Below, one piece after another: positions 33,770 to 46,886 of a stretch of DNA of 64,000 bases (positions are counted from its first letter, which is position 1; every line of letters starts with the position of its first letter). The notes beneath the pieces are model-generated. The model was given only the letters and a program-made list of their open reading frames with translations. It made no database searches and was not told the DNA's origin. The DNA comes from Immersiella caudata. Lineage: Eukaryota > Ascomycota > Sordariomycetes > Sordariales > Lasiosphaeriaceae. Made by a program: the position numbers and the translations under genes. The stretch spans positions 6,324,001 through 6,388,000 of the forward strand of contig JAULSU010000001.1 in assembly GCA_030512335.1 (NCBI GenBank), given 5' to 3'.

Positions 33770-36700
33770 CTAAGCAAACGTCATCGATATCTCCTTCTCT
33801 TTGCCAAAGTCCTCATCGTCATCGTAGTTAGCCCACGGGTCTGTCAGTGTGATATTCGGCACTGTCTGAGCGGATTTGACTTCCGGCCTGGCTGGTGCGG
33901 CGGCAGAAGTGGATGGTTCCCGGTTGTGGTGGGGTGAGAGGGAATCTCTGTGGGATTGGACGTAAGGTGGAGGGGTGGGGACTGTTTTGGGTTTGGACTC
34001 TTCGAAGGATGTATCAAATGTCATTTGGATTTCGTCGTTGGCTGTAGTTCCGTTGCCGGGGTGTGAGTAATAGGAGGCGCTTTCGGTTTTGGTGGAAGGG
34101 AAGGTGGGTGCCCTTTCGCTGGAGACTCGGTAGCTCCCAGATGGCTGACGTGTGTGCGATACCTTTCGTGAGTGTGTTGGCCGATACTCGCTCGATGACC
34201 TATACTCGCCAGACGCCCGATACGGCACCACCACTTCTGCGCTTCTTGTCCCTCTCAGACTGTCTCGGGGGCTTCGCACCGGTGCGGGTGGCGGTGGGGG
34301 AGAAGGACTCAGTTCGAGCTTCATAGGCGGTAGCGTGCTCTTGATCTCCCGCACCTGAAGCAGCTCCTCCTCAACCTGCCCCTCGTACTTTTTATCCACC
34401 GCGTCCTTCGCAAGCTCCGCCCGGATAGCGTCGATATCGAACAGAACGCCGTGATTGTTTCCCTCCTTATCTTCTGTTTTGCCGCTGCCGCTGCCACTGG
34501 CAACGGCCTTGTTTGAATCCTCATACACCTCCCACTCCTGTTTTTCCACTGCTGCAGCCTTCTTCCTCCTGAAAAAACCAAAAGCACCCTTAGTACCCTT
34601 GCCTTCCTTCTCCTTTTCCAGCTCTCTCCTCGCCTCTTCAATCTCATTGATGAGCTCTCGCTGTCTCTTTTGGTGGTCATCCGGATCGGGATCTTCAATT
34701 TCGGAGAACTCATCACTCTCGACGCTCCAACCGCACTCACGTAGAAGACGAGGCATGGCCCTACGGTAGTCCATGTGGCCATTGACGAATTCTGACACGT
34801 CCATATTCTCCAAACCAGGAACGTCCTCAATAGGTGCCAGCCCAGCAACGCGCCGAATACCGCCGTTGGTCAGACGGAAGAGGTAACCCAGAATCCAGTC
34901 ATTGCGGTTATACGCATTCACGAACCGGCCGGGCACCACGACCCTGGCACGCAAGTACTCATCTTGTTTGACCACGACGGGGCTGCCGAACAAGTAGACA
35001 TTCTGAATCAGGCCATATGCCCCTTTTTTTGAGAGCTCTTGCAGACAGGAGAAAATGACGCGGCTTCCAAGAGAGTACCCCACGAGCGTGACGGGGCGAG
35101 TTCCAAGATTGCGGTCGATAAGCGAATCCGCCAGAATCTTGCCTGCCATCGTAGCGCGATCGAGGGACACTGTCCAGGGGTTGTCGATCAAGTACGAAAG
35201 CTTGGTGAGGACCACAGGCAGCTGTAGCGCAGACATTAGCGCAACCAAGACGGTGCTGCCGAGCACTTGCTGAAGGCCCTGCGTGAGCGCCTGGAGAGTG
35301 ATGTGTCAGCAAGTAGATGGATAGAAAGCACCTCGACTAGCATGCTTACCTCCGTCGCAAGGATGTTGATGGTATCACCCATGCTCGTCAGCATCTCGGG
35401 CTCCCAGAGAACTGAATAGAGGTCACCCATGACCGGGTCCACAGTACTATAAGGCAACCGGACATCATCCACTTTTCCCGTCATCCACCCCGAGATGGTG
35501 ATGATTAGATTCACTCGCTTGTTGTTGTGGAGTGGTCGATACTCAAATGTTTTAACCGAGCCCGTTCTCCGGTTAGCCGCCCTCACTCCGATAATACTGC
35601 CAGATGTAGCAGCGCTCGATGTAATGATGGCAGCCCCTCCTGCACCAGCAAGGAAGGTTCCTGTACCACCAACACCGATGGTGGTAAAGCCTGCTGCCAG
35701 ACCGGCACCGATCAAAGGTGCCAGCAGACCAGCCGACAACCCGATGACCAGGCCGCCACCAACTGTTGCGAGACCCATGACAATGTAGCGTCGCTTGAGA
35801 TCCATCTTCCGTCGAGTTTCCATGTGTTCCTCCTCATTCCAATTCTCCTTTTCAGCTTGTTGCTGCATCTCCAACGCGTCCGTAACCTTCTTCTCGAACC
35901 TGCAGATGTCGATCCATGGGATTTCGAGATCTTTGCTGACTCTCTCTAGCAGCACCCTTGATCTTGAGTCGTAGATGGAGTCGGCGATGAGCACGAGGAA
36001 CAAGTCGCAAAGGACCGTCCATCTTATATCGATGTCGATCTTTTCAGTCGTTGGCATCTGAGACGGCATCTTCACAGGTGCGCTGAGCTCCGTGTCACAT
36101 TGGGAATCGTATGGCGGCGGTGGCGTGGCAGGAAGTTCCTCGTCTGAGGACAGAACAGAAGTGGGCCGCGAAGACTTGGGACTAGCTGAGCCGGAGCCCG
36201 AGCGGCGGTCGGTGCTTGTTTTCTTCTCATCCTCGTGCTCGGCCATCGGATTTTTGACTCTCGCATTCGCCATCAGGACGGGTGTCAGGTCGGACGGCAC
36301 GACACCATGGGCCGTGAGCTGTTCAATCATGATCTGCTCTGCCGGGCTGATGTCCATGTGCGAGTATAGCCTGACCATCATCTTCTGGCTCCACATCTGC
36401 ATGTTCTCGGCGGCGATTGCCAATTCCTTTTTCGTCCTTCTGGTGTGTTTTGTCCCCTCAAGCTCCTTCAACATCGCCGAAAGCTCTAACCTCGTGAGAC
36501 CGACATACGCGATCCTCTGACCCTCGGTAAGAAGCTCCTTCGTAGCCTGCAGCTGGCTCACCGCATCCCGTTGCACATCATCCTCGTCCGTCACCGCCGT
36601 AGAGATACCTTTATCCTTGAAGAGATACTTCGTGTTGTCGTCCATGCTCGTCACAGACTCCTGATCATCATCCACAAATACCCTCGTGTACCCCTTTCCA

Positions 36701-37644
36701 GCACCGCCAAGACCTCCATAGTTATACTTCGTATCCTCCTCTTCCTCTTCGTTGTATTCTTTCGCGACCAACTTGTTGTCATCATCGTAAATATCATAAG
36801 GCGCATACGACGGCATAACCTGCCACTCGCCATCGTCCTCAGCCGCCTTTTCCGGCTGTTTGGCTGTGAGCTGTTGGTGAGAGAACTCGGACACCGCCCC
36901 TAGCCCGGCAGACGCGCTCACGTCGCTTCTCATCCGCGCGTGGTCCTGCCCACGGTGATGTTCATCTGGTTTAGTAGCGTCCGAGCCCTTAGCTGCGGAC
37001 ACAGCTTTGTCTTCCTCCTTCGCAGTCTTCCTGTTTGCTGCCGTCTCGCCCTCTGAGACATCCTTGGGCGCCTCGGGATCCCCGTTTGTCTTAGACTCGG
37101 TATCCTTCGATTGTGCGGCTGCTTCAGGTTGCGCCGAAGTTGGTGTCCCAGGTGCCACTAGTACCTGTTTCTTCTCTGGAGCCTCCTCGCCCCCGGCGCG
37201 GGAGGCGGTCTCAGAGTTTGGCGCGGAAACGGCATCCTTGAATTCTTCGTCGCTAGGCGAATCTGTATCTTCGTCCTTTTTGCTAGTCTTTGGAGGGGTT
37301 AAATCTCGGGGCGGCGTGTCCGGCGTCTTCTTCGCGTCCATACTCGCTTTCCGCCCGCTCAAGCTCATCTTCCTGCTCGCCGGGACAGGAGCGGACTCTT
37401 CGGCGTCGGACGGTGTTTCGGCGGGTGGAGGAGGCACGTACTTCTTCACCGGGAGGCCAAAGTCGTCATACTCGACGGCGAGTGCGGGAGGCATGTCGCT
37501 GCGGGAATTCGGGTGCGGCGTCGGGCTCGGTCCGGTGGCTGGATTTGAAGGCGCATCGCTGGCGGGAGCATCTGCCGTGACTGGGACCGGGGTGCCGCCG
37601 TCGTTATTCTTGTGATCGCTGCTGCCGGCGGCCGTGCCCGGCAT
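33770..37644 (-). CDS. DUF726-family membrane protein with alpha/beta-hydrolase motif (TMCO4/Mil1-like)
   Basis: Minus-strand exons 35350-37644 and 33770-35290 (3816 nt, 1271 aa). The N-terminal third is disordered and rich in Ser, Pro, Glu and Lys. A helical region follows (YVGLTRLELSAMLKELEG and on). Next is a Gly/Ala-rich hydrophobic block, VMGLATVGGGLVIGLSAGLL then GAGLAAGFTTIGVGGTGTFLAG, with two or more membrane spans. After it come the DUF726 core blocks VNLIITISGWM, DLYSVLWEPEML and LVGYSLGSRVIF. GYSLG is a GXSXG serine-hydrolase elbow, and the block YLFGSPVV with FVNAYNRNDWILGYLFR completes the domain. The long C-tail is charged and Ser/Pro-rich. Yeast Mil1 binds clathrin adaptor AP-1, so a Golgi/endosome role is possible. 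No activity is proven for the family. Confidence 0.9.
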
Positions 37645-38141
37645 GGCGGCTATGGGGTTATCAGGGAGCAGAGAGGACTCGGTCACGCAGATCCGGCCCT
37701 CGCGACCGGCTGCCAACGTTCAATGCGGGTTGGGAATCGGGGCGGGACACAGCGATGGCAGGACTGGGGATCAGGGGTCGCAGCGATGTTTCGGAAATGA
37801 CTGGGCCGCTGGAGTGGGGGCACACAAAGCCCAGGACTGGGAGCCCGCAGCAGCCAGAATGTGGGGAACCCCTGTTCTCGAAAAAACAGTTGATGCTCAG
37901 CAGATACGATTCGGCCTTCGAGTGCTGAATAGAAAAATAGAAAAACGTCAGGGAAACTTCTTTGTTTTGCTGTCAAGGCCGAGACCGACACGTAGGTCTG
38001 CAAATGTTGCTAATCATCACCGGAGGTGCTGTGGGGTCATTCTGGTGTCAGCAAATCGCATTCCTCTCTCTGCAGCAGGGATATCATCTTCAGAGAATGA
38101 TATTCCCGAAAAAGTCTCATCAAATTATATGCAACTAGCTC
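37645..38141. other. Spacer DUF726/UTP23
   Basis: About 500 bp: promoter of the DUF726 gene and 3' flank of UTP23, both on the minus strand. No gene seen. Confidence 0.5.
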
Positions 38142-39273
38142 TCAGTGCTCCTCAGTTGCGGTAACATGCACGGGAGTAGCATCAGCTATTGGTTCCTCCG
38201 TCTCACCATCACCCTCACCATCACCCTCACCATTACCGCCGGCGGCCGCACCGCCTTTCTTACGCCTCTTGCGTTTGGGCTTAGAGTCCGCCGGTGTGTC
38301 CGCCGTCGGGTCGCTATCTTTTCGGGGCTGCTTCTCAACAACAGTCCGCTTCTTCGCCTTTTTGACCGCGAGGGGGTTCGGCCCCTTTGGTCCATAACCC
38401 TTCTTCTTTTTCTTCTTTTCAGTACCCTCTCCAGCTCCGGGGTCTGCATCTTCGTGCACAGATTTGCCCGCATCGGGCTCCTCTCCGTCGTCTCTCTTCC
38501 TCTTTTGGGGGCCTCTGATGATGCCTTCCTTGAACCTTCAATTTTATCAGTACTTGATGTTTCTGCACAGCACGGACAACACTTACTTCGCCAGCTCCTC
38601 CCGATTTCTGACCTTTTCTGATGCCTCCGCCATGGGTTCAAGAATCTGCGCAGCTTTGTCAGCTCACAACATACACAGTCATGCCCACGCAAATAAACTC
38701 ACCACAACACTCCTCCGTACATACATCAGTGGAGTAGGTACTACTGATCTCAGCCGACTCCTCTATTTAAACGCGTCAGTAAACCTACGAGGTAATAATT
38801 GGGCGGGGGGCAACATACCAGATCCTCATCCAAAGTAGCAACAATGTAGCGAAACTTGTTCTGCCCATTACCCTTGGGGTCGACGACTGAAAGCATACAC
38901 TCCCTCTCGCTTTTGGCATCCTCGTCCATAAGATGACCACATCTCCTCCTCTCAAAAGTCTTAGCTCTCTCAATCGCGGTAACAACTGTTGGGTCCCTAT
39001 TGGGGCCCTTGTTCCTGTCATAGAGAGCTCTCTTTTCGTCCTGTTAGTGTCCTCCGCCAGAGCAATATTTCGATAGAAACATACGATGCAGCATTGCGTA
39101 ATCATAGGCTTGAGGTTCTTGGCTGAGAGGGTCTTCTCAAACAGGGTAATGAGATCCAGCTTCATGGTATCGAGGAGGATATCACTAGTCATGAGAACCT
39201 GGTAAGGCTGACGGAAACCCAAGAACTCAAAAGATCGCATGAGCTTCTTGTACTGCTTCGTTCGTTTGCCCAT
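38142..39273 (-). CDS. UTP23: rRNA-processing factor UTP23
   Basis: Minus-strand exons 39085-39273, 38819-39040, 38703-38762, 38587-38645 and 38142-38535 (924 nt, 307 aa). UTP23 is a nucleolar PIN-domain protein of the small-subunit processome that helps release snR30 during 18S rRNA maturation. The start MGKRTKQYKKLMRSFEFLGF and the block FRQPYQVLMTSDIL are diagnostic. KPMITQCCI, CGHLMDED and ERECMLSVVD supply the CCHC zinc residues, followed by KFRYIVATLDEDLR, VVPTPLMYV and LEPMAEASEKVR. The C-tail is a Lys-rich nucleolar-type extension with GPKGPNPLAVKK and an acidic GE/GD repeat. The five exons splice to an uninterrupted frame. Confidence 0.95.
38202..38237. repeat. 12-nt tandem repeat in UTP23, three units
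   Basis: Three near-perfect copies of a CTCACCATCACC unit; the third has one change. On the coding strand they encode alternating GE/GD residues in the C-terminal tail of UTP23. Confidence 0.9.
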
Positions 39274-39862
39274 CTTGCCGGCGTTGCCCGTCCCTGAGAC
39301 GGGACGCTACCTGCTGTTTGAGATTGACCTGAAGAGATGTTAAAAATCCAGAGTTGAACCGGTTGGATCGCCTGCTATGAGGTGAAGGGCCCAAAGAGCA
39401 TGAAAATATTCCAGGCTCCCCAAGCAGAGGCGGTTTGGTGGGGAAATTCCTTGGTGGGCGGAGGAATCGCAATTGCGGTCCTCACGATAGGATGCTGAGA
39501 TGTTTGGTTTGCATCCAAAAATTTCCAGAGCAAAACCAGCCCCACTTTTTGCCGTCACAGAGAAGCCACCCTGCTTGGCGGCGACAGGGCTGTTCTCAGC
39601 CTCAAGTGTTTAGCTGCACCTAAAAATCTTGGCATTACTGGCCATATGCGAGCCCTCTATCCAATTTTCATCCCCGCGGCTTCAACCAAACTGCAACCCA
39701 ATGTGTCAAACCGAACGCCAAGCCTGGACCTAAATTCCTTTGCAGAGCTATCTTTACCGAGTAAAAATCCGCAAATATCTGCCAAGATCAAGAAGTGCTG
39801 CAGGCCTCTGTTGCTCTCTCAACACCATCTCTTGACGCCAGACTCCATCGCACAAAAGCTAA
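39274..39862. other. Spacer UTP23/PP2C
   Basis: About 590 bp: UTP23 promoter and PP2C 3' flank. No gene seen. Confidence 0.5.
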
Positions 39863-41348
39863 TTACAATTCGTCTCGGGCATCACTTTTCCTGCACAGCG
39901 CAGCAACCACACTGATATCATCCATCTTCCCTGCAATTCGTTGCTGTCAGCCTTGGAAACTCAGCACAGAGAGAGGAAGGGGCAGCTTACCTCCGCCACT
40001 TGCCAGTCCCTCTTCAATGGCATGCTCCATGAATGGACTCTCTGCAAAGGGATCCATCGCAATCTCCTTGGCGGCCTCCATAAGCTCTTGGGCCACGAAT
40101 CCCATCGCACCATCAACTCGTATTGCTCCTCGCACTGTTTCTCGTCCTCTGCCTTCACCCGCCTTCCACCGCTCCAGGCTGTCGCAAACCTTCTCGACAA
40201 TCTCATGTGACCATAAGTTGTCAATGACACCGTCCGACATGGCCAGGACAATATCACCCTCTTGGATAGCTACCTCATCCAACACAGCGCAGTTTGCTGG
40301 CGTGTCCGGGCTGTTGGTGCCCAGTTGCCTCGGGCAATCGAACCAATGCCACTGTTCCGTCGACTTGTACACCAGCTCTTTCTTCGATGGCCTCACAACC
40401 ATGACCTGCGAGTCGCCCACGTTCGTGACATACAACAACGGCTCCGTCTCCCCATTTTCTCCGTGCTTCTCTTCACCTTTCTTTCGTCGATAGTGTAACT
40501 GCGCGCCAGCCGCTGTCGTCGTCCCCTGCCAATCATTCGGTGCGCTCGTAGCTTCCAACGTCTGCTCATACGCGTGCTGGAGACAGCCCACCGGATCCGG
40601 CTTGTATTTATCCCCCTGTTTCACCGCATCCTCGAACGTAGCGGTCGCCCAAAAATGCAATATCAGTCTCGCCCATAACCTAAACCCCACGATCAATCAG
40701 CTCGCGCCTGTCATCAAAAGCCTTTAAGAGAAAAACTCACCCAGCATGCCCCCTGGGCCTCGTACTCCAAGCCCCCACCCCATCATTCGCACAAATGAAC
40801 CAATCGCTCGCAAACACGGCATCATCCCCATTCGTATACCCTTGAATCAAATGCCCATCTACATACGCCGCCCTTCGATCACGGCTCCGATCATGCGTAC
40901 TCAGCGGATCGCTAAACGACCCCGAAGGCGGCGACAGAAATGGCGGCGGAAACGGTCGAGGCGGACGCTTCGCAAACAGCGCAATACCGGTATCAAAGCG
41001 GAAAGGCGGGTTTGGAAAGGACGAAGGACCAGAAGGGTCAGCGTCGTGATGTCCCCCCACCTCTGACTCCTCTATCCCTTCAGCGGGCTGCCCTGCTGCC
41101 GCCGTCGATGCAACATTCGCGAGCTCACTATCCCCATTGCGACTCGCAAAGCGCGCCCCCCCTCTTACTCCAAATTTCCTCCTCTGTATACCTTCCTCTC
41201 TCGCTCTTCCTAATCCACCGAACCCCAACCTCAAACCGTCCACCCCTCCATAACTCCCGGTCCAATTCCGCGAAGCTACCGCCCGCCGCGAAGGCGCTGT
41301 TGCAGCTGCATATAGAGGTTCCGAAACTCTCAGCACGAGTCTCCTCAT
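39863..41348 (-). CDS. PP2C-family protein phosphatase, likely mitochondrial (PTC7/azr1 type)
   Basis: Minus-strand exons 40741-41348, 39991-40679 and 39863-39930 (1365 nt, 454 aa). The N-terminus MRRLVLRVSEPLYAAATAPS is Arg/Ala/Ser-rich and fits a mitochondrial presequence. Metal-binding and core motifs of the PPM fold follow: GDDAVFAS, ICANDGVGAW, QGTTTAAGAQLHY, VTNVGDSQVMVVRP, ILAMSDGVIDNLW-like sequence and, at the end, GGKMDDISVVAALCRK. The final motif is only completed by the short third exon. PTC7-type phosphatases dephosphorylate mitochondrial proteins such as the coenzyme Q factor Coq7 in yeast; the fission yeast relative is azr1. The substrate here is unknown. Start chosen as the first ATG (41348) of the presequence-like frame. 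Confidence 0.92.
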
Positions 41349-42337
41349 TCCCGCGAAGCGGCAGTCGAACGGAGGCGCGCGCTCGAGTCCTCGTGATCGT
41401 GCTGTCCGGGGAGGTATCGAAGTCAATACTTTCCGATCGCTCGCTGGTCAGGCTAACCCCGTTGATTCATTCATTCGTTCGTTTCGAAGCACAAAGCAAT
41501 CGGAAGTAAAATAGCACCCGTATATCAATTGAATTGAAGTGAACAGTACAAATGTAAGCCCAAAAAACATCGGGGGGTAATCGAAGGTGGTGTTTGTCTT
41601 ATCTTATCGCGCTCTGGTTAGGTTGGTGCTTGGGAGCTTGGTTCCCGGCGCGCCCGTGGGTTTGGGGGAGAATTTGGGGGCGATCGCCAGCTTCGCGGCT
41701 GGCTTCTCCACTCGCCACTGCAGCTTCCGTGGGCCGGACTTTAGAGCCGTTGTCCCGAACAACAGGGATCTTTGACCTGAAGAAGCCAGAGATGTGAAAA
41801 GGGATTTGCTGGTAATCGGTAGACATGACACGGACTGAATGTTACAGGATTTCAGTCCGTCCCATATCAACACCGCATCCTTTCTTGTGAAGGGGAAGCC
41901 GGGGTAGGGAGAGGAACCTCTGAGAAACATGAGTATTCGAGAATCAAGCTGTTCTTCTCAGGTGTTTGTCTGACCCAAGGTACATGGCCTATTCACCATG
42001 CGGCACACAAGGTCCAAGTCTCCTCAGCGCCGTCATCGCCTTAGCCGATGTTACCATGCTAACAAAACTCCATTGCCATAATAAAATCAATCTAACCTCT
42101 GCTGTCATGTTCATTTGATGCCCAAAACCCGGTCCCAATCCAAAATAAATATGCATCTGTGACCTTCCAGCAGTCCAAGCTTCTCAACGGACTATCCAAT
42201 ATGCTAGTCGACATGGGACTGTTTTCCTGTACCTATATCCTTTCTGTCCAAAAGTTTCTCCAACCGCACCGTCCCGCAGAATCCAATCACCCTTCAGATT
42301 CGAACCTTCTCCTGAGATCATGCACACTGACTTTTCC
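41349..42337. other. Spacer PP2C/PH-domain gene
   Basis: About 990 bp: PP2C promoter and 3' flank of the CAF120-like gene. Only short open frames, no gene seen. Confidence 0.5.
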
Positions 42338-45300
42338 CTAAAAAGCCTGACCTTGAAACGGCATCCGGCCAGGCGTTCCGGGCCTTGTACCCCCCGGCGG
42401 CGTATACTGACCTTGCGGCGGAACTTGAAACCCAGGAGACTGTGGCTGCCCGCTTTGTCCACCAGGACCATATCCTGACGGGTTTTGCAGCATAGGTGGC
42501 CGATGCTGCTGGTTGGGTGACATTTGCTGATTCCAGCCACCGCCGTGACCATGCTGACCACCTCCATTGAACGAGCCCTGAGATGGCATCTGCGGTCTGT
42601 GTTGTTGAGGCCCGTAACCCGGAGCCTGCTGGGGCCCTGACCCGTGTCGCGGGTGTCCCACTCCCCCAATCGGCTGCCCATACATTGTTGGAGAGCCGTT
42701 GCCCACCATTCCTGGATTTTGGTAGCCCTGCTGAGCAGCGAGCTGAGCTTGCTGTTGGGCATATGCGGCTTGTGCAGCGCGTTGCGCTTGCTGATTCTGC
42801 TCCCGCGTCCTCTGGTCAATGGCCTGTGCTACCGCGTGGCCGCCAATACCGGCCTTCATCTGCGCTCTCTCCCGCTCTCGAGCATTGATGGCGCCGACAA
42901 GCCCCGACTGAGGTTGGGGGGCCGGCTTGTTACCACTAAAGGCGATCAAGGGGCTGCCAGTAACCCGGGCAACGTGCTCCTGTTCACGAGCTGACAAGTA
43001 TGACGACAACTCGCCGCCAGAAAGGGCAGCAGCGGTACCCTGGCTATTAGGGCGGCCGCCTTGAAGCAAGTCGGACGAGTTATGGCGCGAGTGATTGGCA
43101 TTATTACTCCCCGGGCGCTTATGCGGCGAACTCGGTGAGCCAGCACCATATTCTGTCAGTGTGTTCGCAGATGGGTTGCGCTGGTGAGCATACAGAGGAG
43201 TTGCAGCGGCAGCCGCACGTTGCTGTACGAATTGCTCCGGCGAAAGAGCAGCATCTCCTGGGCCAACGGGGGTGACACCTGGCTGCCATGCAACAGACCG
43301 CCGAATTGTATCGTCTGACTCCTGGCGGAAATGGGTATACGAAGGCCCGGGGCCAGGGGACTTACGCGCAGGGCCGTACGACTGCTGTGGTAGTGCCATG
43401 TGGCCTGGCTCACTGGGTCTTGTATTTGCAGGTACGTTTTTTGATGCGCCATAGTTAATGGTTGGTCCGAAGTTGACGTCAGGGATTGTGTACTCTTGGG
43501 AATCAGCCCCGGAGCCCGGCCCAGAACCAACCGAGTCGTTGCCGATCGTCTTGAGGACACCTGCGCGTGGGCGGTCCGCACGATCTACTGACTCTTGTGT
43601 GTCTGTAGACCTTCTTGTGCTGGCATAGTCGGGGGATGCAGTAGAAGAAGCATCATCAAGGCGGCTGCTCGCGGCGCTCCTCTCGCTGTTGTGCCGGTGA
43701 GGGTGATGAGCTGGCACGGGCGGGGGAAGATTCTCGTCGTGTCCACGAGCTGAACCATCGCCGCCGTCCTGCCTCGGCAGGCTGTTAGTTCTTGGGGGAA
43801 GCGGCTTTCTGTTGATGGGCGGCGAGCCACCCTGCGCCTGCGGAAGACGCTGCATGCCGGGAGGCGGGGTGCGACGACCAGGAGGAGGCCCCTGAGGACC
43901 TTGGCCCGGAGGGCCCAGGCGTGGATCCCGCGACCCAGGAGGCATACCCCTGCCGTCTGGAGGTAGTCCGCGAGGGCTCATCATGGGAGGGGAGCCACGT
44001 CCACCGTGGTGCTGAGGGCCACCCATATGGGGTCCTGGGCGGAAGGGGAGCTGTCCACCACCGTGGGGATTTGGTCCTGCCAGGGGAGACTTGGATCGCT
44101 TCTGGGAAAGTCCCATGTCTGGCGGCGGGAGCCGCGGAGAAGATCGGGACGAGCTGGAGTTGGGGGACATCAGAGCTTCACGAGACCCATTGACATTAGC
44201 ATTCATCCCTACGGGGTTGGCGCTGGTTTGTGGCTGTACCGCTGGACCGCGTGGGTCTGCTTGACCTGGTGCTGAGCCGGTCCTCCATTCGCCCTGTCGC
44301 TCCGAAGAGTCCCGGAAAGCCTCTGGACTGACACCGCCAGCGGTTGCAAGCTGCGTCAGAGTGGCATTTGACAAGCGACTGGTTGCCTTTCGCAGATCAG
44401 GTGAGTGATATGGTTGCTGCTGCGGCCGAGAGCTTGCATTGTGCGAGAACGCCGGCGGCGGATTCACCGGCTCGGGTGTCTCCATTCGCCGCATCCCACC
44501 CAGAGGCTCTTGTCTGCCTCGCGACGCCCCCTCGTCCTCCGAGCTGAGCCTCTCAGGTGTAGAAGCCAAGTCGCTAGAGTAACCCTTGGCGTTTTGCTGG
44601 TTTCGCAAAGCTGACTGCATTGCCCCATGGCCATCTAGACCAAGAGACGGCGGAATATCGCTGATCTGTGTGTCGGAGATGTTGCGAGCATGTCGAGACT
44701 GTCCTGTTGCTGCAGGTGAAGCGCGTTCTCGGCTGTGGTCAGGGGGCGCAGAATCCGTTCGCAGTCCAGGCTGCGTCACAGATAGAGGCCTTCCGGTTCG
44801 AACAGTTGAATCGTCGGCGAAACCAACACGCGCGCGAGGGGGGGCGGGATTCTGAGGACCAAAACTCAACCTCTTGCTGCTACGACTTGCACTTCTGCTG
44901 TGTGTGGCAGAGCCGCCCTCTTCCACGGCTGTCATGCGTTGCGACGTCACTTCCTTCAACTTTTTCCTCCAGTCTCGCTCAGACCACCCAACGCTCCCCT
45001 CGGTCAGAATCAGGCCGCTGACGTCCAGAATTTCCAGGTAACCGTATCTCCTGTGCTTCGGCATCCCAAACATTAGCGAACGGGGGTCTAGTGTGCTGGC
45101 GACGAGGCGCCCAGGGCGTCCGTAAAGTCCATATACGTCCCAAGTAGGGAACAAAAAGCGAAGAAGCAATTCAAACCCAGAAACTGCCGGTGGGACTTCA
45201 GGCATGATAAAAACGAAGCCCTCCGTCGCCGAAGGCGGGTCTGAGTGGATCGTTATCTGGCCCTCAACCTTCAGCAAGGTCGATCCTTCGATGAGAGCTT

Positions 45301-46886
45301 TGGACTGGGGATAGATCGCATAGGCCGAGTAGGCATCGGTGATGGTCGCAATGGGATGTGAGTGCTTCTTCTTTTTCTCGGCCTCCTTTTTCGAGTCATA
45401 AAATCGAATCTCTCCTTTCAGGATCGGGGCATGGGACCGGTCGTAGGGTGAGCGCTTCTTAAGGTCCTTTTGTGCCTTCTGATACTCCTTTTCGTTGGGC
45501 GGGTCGATCACGCACCAGCACCGCCTCCACGGAACGCCAGCACCGAATCGCACACGAACCCATTCTTGAACCGGCAACCTCGCGCGCTCCATGATGATAT
45601 TGATGTTGTTGAGGAGCTTTCCTTTTCCTGCAATCAAGGCCCCTGTGTACGCTTCCTGCAGAGTTGAATGTTCGAACATAGCCAGACGAATACCCGATGT
45701 CCACTGAATCAGCGAGTGATGCGAGTTGAAATGGAGTAGGTATCTGTTCCGCCCAGCTGTGCTGATGCTGAGGATATTTTGTAGCGGTTGCTCGTCGTTC
45801 GATCGAGTTGGTAACGATTCAATCTACTGCCTTGTTAGCCCTGAACCCGCAGGCTGTCGGATGAAAGTGCAGTTTTACCATTTTGATGGATGCGTCAGTC
45901 AGATTGATGAACTTGGGGAGTACCTCCCCGTCCTCGCCCGCGGCGTCGAGTTCGGCAGCGTCCCACAGCGACAGGACGGTCCCGACCAATTGCGCAAAGC
46001 ATTCCGTCCATGTTCGATCAGGATTCGGATTTCCCTCTGTTGCTATGTTAGTGAAGGTGGCAAGCAAATGAGCTGGAAGACCCTACTGATATCCTGATCG
46101 TCCAGTTTCAGAAAGTAGCCCTCTTGGTACAGCTTGTTGCTATGGCTGTTTAGAAAGGCGAAGACGGGCTGCAACTCAGGAATGGTGTCCTTGTCGATAT
46201 CCATGATGGGTGGTTGGTGGGTGTACACCATAGAAGAAGGGCGCGAACCGTCTCTGGTCCTCCCGACAGGGCTCGATGATGCAGAATCTACAGAGACTGG
46301 CGAAGGGTCATTCTTCTCGCCGTGTGTTGGCGACGTGGGTGCGGTAGCGGGGGAAGTGCGACGGGAGTCGGGGAGCTTGAGCGGCGCGGGAGTTGGTGCG
46401 GAGTTGCGAGTGGAATTCGCCTTGGAATGCTCGTTGCGAGGAATGTCGCTAGGAGGGAGGGACGAGGGCGTTGGCGACCTTGAATCACGGTGTGACGCTG
46501 ACAGCTGCGATATAAACGAGAGAACTATTATGACGTGCCAGTGGTCAGCAGAGGGCACGCCGGCGCAAATTACCAGTCCCCCGGCGGCCGTGCAACAAGC
46601 CTGTGCGATCTGCTGGGTTGAGGGGCCAGGCAGGCAACGTGTTTTTGGCCCGCACTGCGAAGGTGGGCTGGGCCGCACGCAGGCTGCTGTTCCAATGCTT
46701 GGCGATCTGCCAATGACCCCCAACTCGAGACTTCAGACGAAAGCGAACTTTGGTTTCGCGCTGTTGGACCAAAGTCGCGGGGGGTAGCTTTGGGTTGAAG
46801 CAAAGAGGCTGGCTGAGAGCCAAGGGGAATGGGATTGGAAAACATGCAAGCATCGCAAGTCAAAGCATACCTCTATTCCGACCCAT
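42338..46886 (-). CDS. CAF120/SKG3-like PH-domain protein
   Basis: Minus-strand exons 46871-46886 (16 nt), 46087-46497, 45879-46036 and 42338-45823 (4071 nt, 1356 aa). After a disordered Ser/Pro-rich start (MGRNRASHRDS), the conserved block begins at MDIDKDTIPELQPVFAFLN, then NKLYQEGYFLKLDDQ and GNPNPDRTWTECFAQLVGTVLSLWD. This continues into the PH domain core, with RYLLHFNSHHSLIQWTSGIRLAMFEHSTLQ and VQEWVRVRFGAGVPWRRCWCV. This matches the fungal Caf120/Skg3 family, bud-site and CCR4-NOT-associated proteins in yeast. The C-terminal 800 residues are low complexity, with Pro/Gly-rich and Gln-rich stretches (YAQQQAQLAAQQG). The first exon is my weakest call: it is supported by a GTATGC donor, a GCTGTCAG acceptor and phase agreement only. 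Confidence 0.85.
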
